Assembly: GCA_019359175.1 (NCBI GenBank)
Contig: JAHHHU010000011.1
Coordinates: 1-64,000, forward strand
Source of the DNA: Phormidium tanganyikae FI6-MK23
GTDB lineage: Bacteria > Cyanobacteriota > Cyanobacteriia > Leptolyngbyales > Leptolyngbyaceae
Reading direction: 5' to 3'
DNA length: 64,000 bases
In this document: positions 48,090-55,150 of the stretch, in pieces
Layout: every line of letters starts with the position of its first letter
How positions within the stretch are numbered: the first letter of the stretch is position 1
The notes under the pieces: generated by a model
The model's input: the letters and a program-made list of their open reading frames with translations, nothing else
Databases searched by the model: none
Told to the model about the DNA's origin: nothing
Program-made: the position numbers and the translations under genes

Positions 48090-49514
48090 CTAACTCACAA
48101 TTGCAGGTGGTTTAGACACTAAATGATGTCCTTCGCTGCCTTCGCGGTAGAACATATTGTAAGTATCAAAAGGAATGATTCGACCATCGGGATCAGCAAT
48201 GTGAATACAAGAGCGTTTTACCGATCGCACATCAAAGTTAAACGGATCAAGAAATTGCATAATGATCACTCGAAATACATTCTCGTAGGTAATTCCAGCC
48301 GGAACCGGAAGCATCGGTAAACAACAAAGAAGTTGCTTCAACGTTGCAGCCGAGGACACTGGAGAATGATTAGTCGAAAACAACTTAAAGATCTTTTGTT
48401 TTAGATCTTCGTTCTGTTCATAAAGGACTGAGTTTGGCATCACATCTAGAAATGCAGTCGGATCAAGTAAACCCGTTAGTGGAATCACTTGACCGTTTAC
48501 TTTCAGCGCGTATGCCATTGCTAAACAGTCAGGATGACACGGAACAGGAAGCAGATCTTTCGGTTGAAAGTGTGGACTCTGTTCGAGAATGGCGCGGCGA
48601 ACTTCGGTTAACGTATAGCGATCGCGTTTCGGCTCAAAGTTCTCTAATCGTCCTGCAACTTGGATCGGTTGAAATGTGACTCCACGAACGCATTTCTGCT
48701 GCAATCCGTATTCAATAATTCGACCAATTTCGTGATCGTTTAAGCCTTTTTTGATTGTTGCGACTAATGTTGTCGAAATTCCAAACTCATTGAGATTCGC
48801 GATCGCTTTTTCCCGCACGTTTCGCAAATCTACCCCGCGCAATTCTCGCAATGCTTTCTCTTCAAAGCTATCAAACTGCAAATACACCTCAATCCCAGGC
48901 ATATAGTCACTTAGCCGTTTGCAGAATTCCCGATCTTGAGCAATCTTGATCCCATTCGTATTGATCATTAAGTGCTTGATCGGTTTGCTTTTCGCAATGT
49001 TGAGAATCTCGAAAAACTCAGGATGAATCGTCGGTTCACCGCCGCTAATCTGCACAACATCTGGTTCGCCTTCATTTGCAACAACGTTATCTAACATTTG
49101 CTCGATCACAGCTAAACTGCGATCGCGTCTCGGTTGATTTGCGTGTGATAGTTCCTCAACTCCCGAATCGGCATAGCAAATCGGACAAGATAAATTACAG
49201 CGATCGCTAACTTCGATCAACGTCAAACAACTATGCTGCTCATGATCCGGGCACAGTCCGCAATCATAGGGACATCCTCGATCGATGGGAGTATTGAACC
49301 GACGCGGCATATCTCCAGGCTTGATAAACTCCTGACACTGTTTGTAATACTCAATGTCATCCGCGATCAGAACTTCTTCGCGCCCGTGAATCGTGCAGTG
49401 TTTGACGAGATAAACGCAATCGTTTTGAAAAATAATCTTCGCTTCAACCTTGTTAAGACACTTCGAGCAAACACTATTGGTTAAACCATAGAACAAATAA
49501 GGACGAGTCGGCAT
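48090..49514 (-). CDS. Radical SAM enzyme of the MJ0619 / tetraether-synthase (Tes) family
   Basis: The product (474 aa) carries the radical SAM motif C106xxxC110xxC113 (RCNLSCPICYADSG) and the rest of the barrel (QISGGEPTIHPEFFEIL). Before it lies a cysteine-rich N-terminal part: CSKC (16-19), C33, C40, C60, and the diagnostic GCPYDCGLCPDHEQHSC block (80-96). This block and order match the family of MJ0619, first called pterin methyltransferase and later shown to be the archaeal tetraether lipid synthase that joins lipid tails. A C-terminal RSCIHIADPDG may hold another cluster. The bacterial substrate is unknown; an Lgt-like gene lies upstream. Confidence 0.8.
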   Translation of the reverse strand: MPTRPYLFYGLTNSVCSKCLNKVEAKIIFQNDCVYLVKHCTIHGREEVLIADDIEYYKQCQEFIKPGDMPRRFNTPIDRGCPYDCGLCPDHEQHSCLTLIEVSDRCNLSCPICYADSGVEELSHANQPRRDRSLAVIEQMLDNVVANEGEPDVVQISGGEPTIHPEFFEILNIAKSKPIKHLMINTNGIKIAQDREFCKRLSDYMPGIEVYLQFDSFEEKALRELRGVDLRNVREKAIANLNEFGISTTLVATIKKGLNDHEIGRIIEYGLQQKCVRGVTFQPIQVAGRLENFEPKRDRYTLTEVRRAILEQSPHFQPKDLLPVPCHPDCLAMAYALKVNGQVIPLTGLLDPTAFLDVMPNSVLYEQNEDLKQKIFKLFSTNHSPVSSAATLKQLLCCLPMLPVPAGITYENVFRVIIMQFLDPFNFDVRSVKRSCIHIADPDGRIIPFDTYNMFYREGSEGHHLVSKPPAIVS

Positions 49515-49563
49515 TGATCAAACCTCTTGTTTAGTTTTGTTTGCTACGTTGCGATCAGATAGC

Positions 49564-49646
49564 TGCCCCTAAATTCCCCATTCTGGGGGACTTCAAGTCA
49601 AGACTTCAGTTCAAATTCCCCCAGAATGGGGAATTTGGGGGCTTCC
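49564..49646. mobile_element. MITE-like palindromic element between the Lgt-like and radical SAM genes
   Basis: Inverted arms GCCCCTAAATTCCCCATTCT and CAGAATGGGGAATTTGGGGG flank a short spacer with GACTTCAAGTCAAGACTTC. The core matches the copies at 24089 and 1184. It sits in the 156-base gap between two co-oriented genes and may reduce read-through. Confidence 0.65.
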
Positions 49647-49670
49647 GAGCCTTCAATCGAAGTAGAAAAG

Positions 49671-50423
49671 TCATACATTACTCACTTCTCGAAATCTAAA
49701 CAATTTTGAAATGCTGCGGGAATAGTAAATCAATGCTAAAACACACGCAAATTGAATCGCGCTTAAACCTAAAAACGGATGAAATTCTGGTTTAATCGAA
49801 TCAATCAACAACCGAAAGCTTAAATAGCTAATCATATAGAACTTAAACAAATCACCAGGCTGCATTGAATAGCGCGATCGCACTTTCAAAAACACAATCA
49901 GCAACAGTAAAAACCCAATCTCATAAAGCTGTGTTGGATGTCGCAGAATTCCATCACCAAAATCAACGCCCCAAGGCAAATTCGTTGCGACCCCATAAGT
50001 TCGATCTCTTAATCCCGTCAAAAAACAGCCGATTCTCCCGATCGCCATTCCCAAAATCAGCGGATACACAAACGCATCCCCGGTCGATTGTTTCACACCG
50101 ATGATTTTCTTGACCAGTTCAACCCCGATCAACGCCCCCAAAAGCGCCCCAACCACCGTTTTGCCTTGCAGCAACATCAGCAAAAATAGCTCTCGCTGCT
50201 GCCACCAAAGATCAATGTGTTGCACCATCACCAGCACTTTCGCACCGATCAACGCCCCAACCATTCCCCCCACCACGATCGAGCTTCTTTGAGTCGGCTT
50301 AATCACATCGCGTCGAAAATTCCGCAACGATAACCGCAACGCCACACCATACGCGATCGCTTCAAAAAAGATGTGAGGATGAATTTTGAACGCACCCACA
50401 CCCAGATAAACGGGAAAATTCAC
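49671..50423 (-). CDS. Lgt-like membrane protein (prolipoprotein diacylglyceryl transferase paralog)
   Basis: The product (250 aa) has seven hydrophobic segments and the Lgt-family blocks HPHIFFEAIAYG, IGRIGCFLTGLRDRTYG and GILRHPTQLYEIGFL. In true Lgt the second block reads GRxGNFxNxE(L/R)xG; here asparagine is cysteine and the glutamate is arginine/aspartate, so key residues of phosphatidylglycerol-to-lipoprotein transfer are absent. The HPTQLYE loop is kept. It may bind a similar lipid but do another job. It lies upstream of the Tes-like radical SAM gene on the same strand. Confidence 0.75.
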   Translation of the reverse strand: MNFPVYLGVGAFKIHPHIFFEAIAYGVALRLSLRNFRRDVIKPTQRSSIVVGGMVGALIGAKVLVMVQHIDLWWQQRELFLLMLLQGKTVVGALLGALIGVELVKKIIGVKQSTGDAFVYPLILGMAIGRIGCFLTGLRDRTYGVATNLPWGVDFGDGILRHPTQLYEIGFLLLLIVFLKVRSRYSMQPGDLFKFYMISYLSFRLLIDSIKPEFHPFLGLSAIQFACVLALIYYSRSISKLFRFREVSNV

Positions 50424-50668
50424 GCAGTATTTCCAGAATAGAGACTGCCACTATACGCGATGTCTAAAACTCGATCGTCGCTCATTACGGGCTTGTTAGA
50501 ACTCGTCACAGTCCTTCATCACGGCTGCAATCCTGCTTCAATTGAATCGATCGCAAGTTCAGGTGAGGATATCTACTAATAAGGGATTACGCCCTGTTAA
50601 TCAGGGAACACTCAGTGATAAATTGATACACGGATTATCTAGGTGCGATCGCACAACCCGTTAGACGT

Positions 50669-50953
50669 ATGACGAGATCGTTTGCAGCGTTGGTGAGTTT
50701 GGTTTGTTTATTTCTCGGCTCTTGTGGATTTTTGGTCACAACTTCAGACTGCTACGGCTCAATCCGAGCAGGAATTACCAGCATTCTCATGTCAGCAATG
50801 GCTTGGGCATATTTAAAGCTGGTGAATGAGAAACCCGTTGGATTTTGGCTAATGTTGTATCGCAGTGGAATCGCGATCGCAGGCACGATCGTTCTGTTCG
50901 CAGTCGGACGCATCATCGGAGCCGTACAAATCACAGGCTGTCAACTCGGCTAA
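50669..50953 (+). CDS. Small membrane protein with a possible lipobox
   Basis: The product (94 aa) begins with a short hydrophobic signal ending LFLGSC (lipobox-like), then two more hydrophobic segments (about 35-50 and 62-85). Three or four cysteines (SC, DC, GC) lie at the ends. I recognise no family. It ends 4 bases inside the end of the convergent murQ. Confidence 0.5.
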   Translation: MTRSFAALVSLVCLFLGSCGFLVTTSDCYGSIRAGITSILMSAMAWAYLKLVNEKPVGFWLMLYRSGIAIAGTIVLFAVGRIIGAVQITGCQLG

Positions 50954-51852
50954 CGTTTGAGCGCAGCCCGCAAGTTACCCTGATGTTCACGCAATAAGCG
51001 ATCGCTCTCTGTTTTTGATAATCCCGTCCAGTGCATCATCAAAGCAGTCTTTACAGAGCGATCGCTTTTTTCTAACAAATCTGCGGCTTGTTCTCGATCT
51101 AACTCTGTCAAATCACACAGAATTCGCAAAGCTCGATCGTGCAATTTAGTATTCGTGACCGCTACATCGATCATGCGATTGCCGTAAACTTTGCCGAGTC
51201 GAACCATTGTTCCAGTCGAAAGAATATTGAGTGCGAGTTTTGTCACGGTTCCTGCTTTGAGCCGAGTCGAACCCGCCAGCACTTCCGCCCCAACTAACAA
51301 TCGAATATCAACATCAACTTCGATTTGAACCTGCTCTTGAGGCACACAAGCGATAAAAATCGTCGTTGCTCCGCGTTTTCGTCCTTCCGCTAATGCCCCG
51401 TGAACATAAGGAGTCGTTCCACCTGCGGCAATGCCCACCACAACATCGATCTCGCTAATGTGTCGATCTCCGATCGCCGCTGCTCCTTGATCCGCCAAAT
51501 CTTCCAATCCTTCCGAACTTCGTAACAGCGCCTCTGCACCCCCGGCAATGATTCCCTGCACCAATTCCGGTGGTGTACAAAACGTGGGAGGACATTCTGC
51601 CGCATCTAACACGCCTAACCGTCCGCTAGTTCCTGCACCGACATAGAACAATCGCCCACCCTGGCGCAACTTCTCTGCGGTTAAATCGATCGCAGTTGCT
51701 AAGAGTTCTCGCGCTTGTGCGATCGCGGTAATGGTTTTCGCGTCTTCTTGGTTGAACACATCAACCAGTTCGATCGATGAAAGCTGATCGAGATTGGCAC
51801 TGGCTGGATTAACTTGCTCTGTGAGTAAGTGTCCTCGCTGTTGAAGTTGCAT
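50950..51852 (-). CDS. murQ: N-acetylmuramic acid 6-phosphate etherase MurQ
   Basis: The product (300 aa from the ATG at 51852, MQLQQRGHLLTEQ; an ATG at 51873 is also in frame) has a SIS sugar-phosphate domain with LFYVGAGTSGRLGVLDAAECPPTF, VVGIAAGGTTPYV and the glutamate-containing GLEDLADQGAAAI. MurQ cleaves the lactyl ether of MurNAc-6-P to give GlcNAc-6-P for cell-wall recycling. No murP or anmK is adjacent. Confidence 0.95.
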   Translation of the reverse strand: MQLQQRGHLLTEQVNPASANLDQLSSIELVDVFNQEDAKTITAIAQARELLATAIDLTAEKLRQGGRLFYVGAGTSGRLGVLDAAECPPTFCTPPELVQGIIAGGAEALLRSSEGLEDLADQGAAAIGDRHISEIDVVVGIAAGGTTPYVHGALAEGRKRGATTIFIACVPQEQVQIEVDVDIRLLVGAEVLAGSTRLKAGTVTKLALNILSTGTMVRLGKVYGNRMIDVAVTNTKLHDRALRILCDLTELDREQAADLLEKSDRSVKTALMMHWTGLSKTESDRLLREHQGNLRAALKR

Positions 51853-52146
51853 AACATTCCAAGAAAAACGCAACCTGTATTCTACCGCTTGGCGGTCAAC
51901 GCTCTGACTAAGAGAATATTTGAGATAGATTGTTCACATTTCAAAGAAAAAGCTTGATAGACACAAATCTATTAGAAGCCATAAAATCTGTGATTGTTAT
52001 AACAAAGCATTTGTTAGCGCAGACTGATACAGTTCAGAACATCTAGCTTACCCATCGCGATCGTGGAAATCATTGCTGCAACTTTTATGTTGAAGCGTCC
52101 GAGCATTGCTTCTGTCCTAGAGCAAGATCGCCCGATCGCGTAATGG

Positions 52147-52174
52147 GTAGAGACGCGATCGATCGCGTCTCTAC
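52147..52174. repeat. Perfect 28-base palindrome (GTAGAGACGCGATC...)
   Basis: GTAGAGACGCGATC is followed directly by its reverse complement. It contains a HIP1-like CGATCG centre and ends 13 bases before the DAHP synthase stop codon, so it can form a hairpin at the 3' end of that transcript. Very similar GTAGAGACGCG palindromes are scattered in cyanobacterial genomes. The remaining 290 bases up to murQ show no gene. Confidence 0.75.
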
Positions 52175-52187
52175 ATCCTTCATCAGG

Positions 52188-53042
52188 TTAAACGATCGCA
52201 AATTGCGGACACTCCACGCCGTACATTTTTCGACCGACTGCTTCCGCAACAGGCTTGATGCTGCGAACTAATTTGATCATTGCTTCGATCGACAACGCTT
52301 GTTGAGCATCAGACACTGAGTGATCCGGTTCGGGATGACTTTCAATGATTAATCCATCTGCACCACAAGCGATCGCGGCTCTCGACAAATCCGCAACTAA
52401 CTCACGTCGCCCCGCTGCATGGCTTGGGTCAACAATCACAGGCAGGTGTGTAAGCTGCTTCAATGCGACCACTGCACCTAGATCAAGAACATTGCGCGTG
52501 TAGCTATCAAAGCTACGAATGCCACGTTCACACAGCACTACGTTTGGATTACCGTGGCTCATCACGTATTCTGCTGCCATGATGAATTCCTCGATCGTCG
52601 CTGCCAGTCCGCGCTTGAGCAAAATCGGCTTACCCGCCTGTCCCAACGCCTTGAGCAAATCGAAATTCTGCATATTGCGGCTTCCCACTTGCAGCATATC
52701 CGCATAAGCTGAGATTTCTTCAATCTGCGAGATCGCCATCACTTCAGTCACAACGGGCAAATCATAACGCTGGCTCACCGTTGCCAAAATCTCCAGTCCT
52801 GCCAAGCCTGACCCCTGAAACGCATAAGGGGAAGTGCGCGGTTTGTACACACCTCCCCTCAAGGCTTGAATCGGAGCTGATTTTAGCTCACGAGCAACGG
52901 TTTCCATCTGCGTCATACTTTCAACCGCGCAAGGGCCACCGATAATTAAAATCTCTTGACCCCCGATCGCAACTTCTTTGGACAAAGACACGATCGATTG
53001 ATGATCAGAAGCAGCTTTGCGGACTAATTTGGCATCTTTCAT
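52188..53042 (-). CDS. aroF: 3-deoxy-7-phosphoheptulonate (DAHP) synthase, type I-beta
   Basis: The product is 284 residues from the ATG at 53042 (MKDAKLVRKAASD), chosen because AGGAG lies 8-12 bases upstream; the frame runs on to 53087. Blocks IIGGPCAVESMTQMETVA, RGGVYKPRTSPYAFQG, LQVGSRNMQNFDLLK, ILLKRGLAAT and PVIVDPSHAAGRRE identify the KDO8PS-like DAHP synthase group without a regulatory domain. It joins PEP and erythrose-4-phosphate at the entry to aromatic synthesis. As there is no allosteric domain, control probably lies in the leader RNA upstream. Confidence 0.95.
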   Translation of the reverse strand: MKDAKLVRKAASDHQSIVSLSKEVAIGGQEILIIGGPCAVESMTQMETVARELKSAPIQALRGGVYKPRTSPYAFQGSGLAGLEILATVSQRYDLPVVTEVMAISQIEEISAYADMLQVGSRNMQNFDLLKALGQAGKPILLKRGLAATIEEFIMAAEYVMSHGNPNVVLCERGIRSFDSYTRNVLDLGAVVALKQLTHLPVIVDPSHAAGRRELVADLSRAAIACGADGLIIESHPEPDHSVSDAQQALSIEAMIKLVRSIKPVAEAVGRKMYGVECPQFAIV

Positions 53043-53078
53043 GGAACGAAACTCCTGTGGAATGGATGGGGTGGACTC

Positions 53079-53115
53079 AAAAAACAAAAAACCCGGAGCC
53101 GTTTGGGTTCCGGGT
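53079..53115 (-). terminator. Intrinsic terminator in the aroF leader (attenuator terminator)
   Basis: In minus-strand RNA ACCCGGAACC pairs with GGCUCCGGGU (one mismatch) around the loop CAAAC, followed by UUUUUUGUUUUUU. It lies between the leader-peptide stop codon and the aroF ribosome-binding site, so when it forms, aroF is not transcribed. Confidence 0.85.
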
Positions 53116-53138
53116 TGGCAATTGCAAATGCAACAAAC

Positions 53139-53201
53139 TCACCCAGAACGCCTTGGGGTAAAAAAGTAAAAACCGTAGAGCCAGGAAGTGAGGTGAGTCA
53201 T
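53139..53201 (-). CDS. Aromatic-rich leader peptide of aroF (20 aa)
   Basis: The frame ATG 53201 to TGA 53139-53141 encodes MTHLTSWLYGFYFFTPRRSG. Trp, Tyr and Phe make up six of the eight residues W7-L-Y-G-F-Y-F-F14, which is far beyond chance and matches the amino acids made by the pathway. The stop codon region (GGGTGAGT) can pair with ACTCACC just after the start codon, and with parts of the downstream terminator (UGGGU with ACCCA, GUUG with CAAC). This is the layout of a ribosome-mediated attenuator. No strong Shine-Dalgarno sequence is seen before the ATG. Confidence 0.85.
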   Translation of the reverse strand: MTHLTSWLYGFYFFTPRRSG

Positions 53202-53223
53202 TGCAATCAAAATTTAGGACATT

Positions 53224-53293
53224 AAAAAACCGCAGATGTTACTCTGCGGCTCACCGGGCGGACACATGAGGATTTACCTCGCCGGGTGAGCCG
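53224..53293 (-). promoter_or_regulatory. Structured RNA with second terminator upstream of the leader peptide
   Basis: On the minus strand CGGCTCACC (53285-53293) pairs with GGTGAGCCG (53247-53255), extended after one C-C mismatch by GGCG/CGCC. Directly after comes a second hairpin CCGCAGA/TCTGCGG (53230-53249) followed by TTTTTT, an intrinsic terminator. The two hairpins share three bases, so they may compete. This lies 22 bases before the leader-peptide start. It could be a separate small RNA end or a first control step. Confidence 0.6.
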
Positions 53294-53366
53294 CCGATCG
53301 CCAAAAAAAGTAAAAGTAGGAAACGCTGTAACGCATTTGCTGATTTGGCACAAGTTCAATACTTTG

Positions 53367-53396
53367 AACCTACCAGAGCAATTAAGGAAAAGTCAA
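53367..53396 (-). promoter_or_regulatory. Possible promoter of the aroF leader
   Basis: TTGACT (53391-53396 in reverse) and TAGGTT (53367-53372 in reverse) are 18 bases apart. The -10 match is weak. A start near 53360 would give a leader of about 320 bases. Confidence 0.3.
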
Positions 53397-53505
53397 GCCT
53401 TCGATCGAGGGCTTCAACCCTACGATAATCAAGATTCAATGCACTGCACCACTTTTCAGAATTTCAAATAAAATAACAACCCTGTAGTTATGTGAAGCAC
53501 GATCT

Positions 53506-53691
53506 ATGACCAAGCGAACTTCTCCAAACGATTTACAGAGTTGGGATGATGCTCAAGACATCGATCATCTTGTGAAAGACAACCGCTCTCACAAACGCGC
53601 GACACCCGCAAAAGGTCGTCGTCGCAATCGCCGCTATGAAAACCGACTGCTGAAATCACAGCTAGAAAATGCGAAATCCGATGAGCCGTGA
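53506..53691 (+). CDS. Small basic conserved cyanobacterial protein
   Basis: The product is 61 residues: an acidic helix (SWDDAQDIDHLVKDNR) followed by a very basic stretch (KRATPAKGRRRNRRYENRLL). It looks like a nucleic-acid- or ribosome-binding protein of the kind conserved in cyanobacteria, but I cannot name it. It is divergent from the aroF leader. Confidence 0.6.
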   Translation: MTKRTSPNDLQSWDDAQDIDHLVKDNRSHKRATPAKGRRRNRRYENRLLKSQLENAKSDEP

Positions 53692-53743
53692 AATCATATA
53701 CCTTCACTTCTCCGAACTCCGAACTTCCTGAACCTGTCCCACC

Positions 53744-54700
53744 TCAAAGACCAGCGTAAAAGGTCGCCGCATTTCCCGGCTGATAAACTGTTCCAAAAGC
53801 TTTACTTGTTTGAGGAGTCACAAGCTCTCTCGATCGCACATTCAAACGCACCGTAGGCGGATCAGAGAGCCAGTTCACTTTAGTTCTTAACAGTTCCATC
53901 CGTTGAAAGGCCACAGTCCGATTCAATAAGGCTTGCTCTAAGCTAGTTTGAAGTTGTGCTTGCTGAATCAAACGGGCAAAACTTACGCCCAATGGAGCTA
54001 GTAACAAAACAGTCAACACCGTCGCCCAACCGAGTGCCCTACGTGCATGACGAAATTGGGCATATCCTGCAATCAAAAAAGCAACCATACAAGATAGTGT
54101 GATGCCAAGCAAATTTGTCAGATAAAGCAGACTCGCACCGAGGCTGAGTGACCAATCTGTTGCAGCAAGCCCCAACCCAACCACACAAACCGGAGGCATC
54201 AATGCAACCGCGATCGCAGTTCCCGCCAAACTCCCGGCAAGTCTCGGCGCAACCTTGGCATACCCACTGATTCCCCCCGCTGCCACTGCAATTCCTAAAT
54301 CTAGTAAGGTCGGTTCCGATCGCGCTAACACTTCACTGCCATAGTTCGGTAACGCCACAAACGTCCCTATCAGCCAGGAAATCAGAACCGCTAACAGTGT
54401 GCCGACAACCACCGAGACTGCACCTTGACGAAACAAAGCGGGGTTTCCTACTAATGCCCCAAGCGCAAGTCCACGAATCGGCAACATGAGCGGCGCAACC
54501 AGCATCGCACCAATAATCACGGCTGCACTGTTCGAGAGCAATCCAAACGTTGCGATCGCACAAGATCCAACAATCAACAATAAGTAAATTTCATCGAGCT
54601 TTGATTCTATTTGCAAATCTGCGACGAGTTGCTGAACTTGAGTGGGTTCAGCCCGATCGCGACGGGATTGCTTGAAGCGATCGCGAAGGTTTTCTATCAC
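53744..54700 (-). CDS. DUF389 (TIGR00341-like) membrane protein
   Basis: The product (318 aa) has a short soluble start, then six to seven membrane helices with SNSAAVIIGAMLVAPLMLPI and GGISGYAKVAPRLAGSLAGTAIAVALMPPVCVVGLGLA, the conserved blocks of DUF389. The C-terminal part (about 250-318) is soluble. No function is established for the family. Confidence 0.9.
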   Translation of the reverse strand: MIENLRDRFKQSRRDRAEPTQVQQLVADLQIESKLDEIYLLLIVGSCAIATFGLLSNSAAVIIGAMLVAPLMLPIRGLALGALVGNPALFRQGAVSVVVGTLLAVLISWLIGTFVALPNYGSEVLARSEPTLLDLGIAVAAGGISGYAKVAPRLAGSLAGTAIAVALMPPVCVVGLGLAATDWSLSLGASLLYLTNLLGITLSCMVAFLIAGYAQFRHARRALGWATVLTVLLLAPLGVSFARLIQQAQLQTSLEQALLNRTVAFQRMELLRTKVNWLSDPPTVRLNVRSRELVTPQTSKAFGTVYQPGNAATFYAGL

Positions 54701-54838
54701 AGAAGTAGATGTCTAAAAATAGCGCATTCGGTACACTACGCTGCTTTATTCTGATTTTCATCTATCTAGAGCTAGAAAAACGCTGCTCTTCATCAACCGC
54801 AATCTTGCACTGGAGCTTTAACACTCAAAGTCTTTTAA

Positions 54839-55021
54839 CTAAAGCTTTCCAAGAAGTTCTGCTTTAGAAATCGAGCGATCGAGCTTTCCTGATGCCAGAT
54901 CTGCTTCAATTTGCTGATCCCACATTTTATCTAGATAATCCTGAAGCCACTTTGCAAGATTGCGGACTTCGCTTTCTGGCAGTTGCCGAATTGCTGATTT
55001 AACTTCTAAACGGGTCGTCAT
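54839..55021 (-). CDS. Orphan antitoxin-like protein, possibly shortened
   Basis: From the ATG at 55021 (MTTRLEVKSAIRQLPESEVR) the protein is 60 residues: NLAKWLQDYLDKMWDQQIEAD and LASGKLDRSISKAE. I know this start from cyanobacterial antitoxins that precede a RelE-type toxin; those usually go on about 10-15 residues. No toxin gene follows. The end at KAELLGKL may be a truncation. Confidence 0.6.
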   Translation of the reverse strand: MTTRLEVKSAIRQLPESEVRNLAKWLQDYLDKMWDQQIEADLASGKLDRSISKAELLGKL

Positions 55022-55150
55022 TTTGGATACTCCGTTTTCCCAAAGCATATTTATATTAGCGTCAAGAATAGTTTGGGGTCAGTGCAATCTGTTGGATGAA
55101 ATTTCACTAGAGGTTTTTGAGCTAAAGAATCGCAGCGAAATAACATTCCA

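Noticed and set aside
53286-53471. 61-codon frame in the aroF leader region
   Set aside because: It lies antisense to the leader RNA, overlaps its hairpin and predicted promoter, and lacks a ribosome-binding site.
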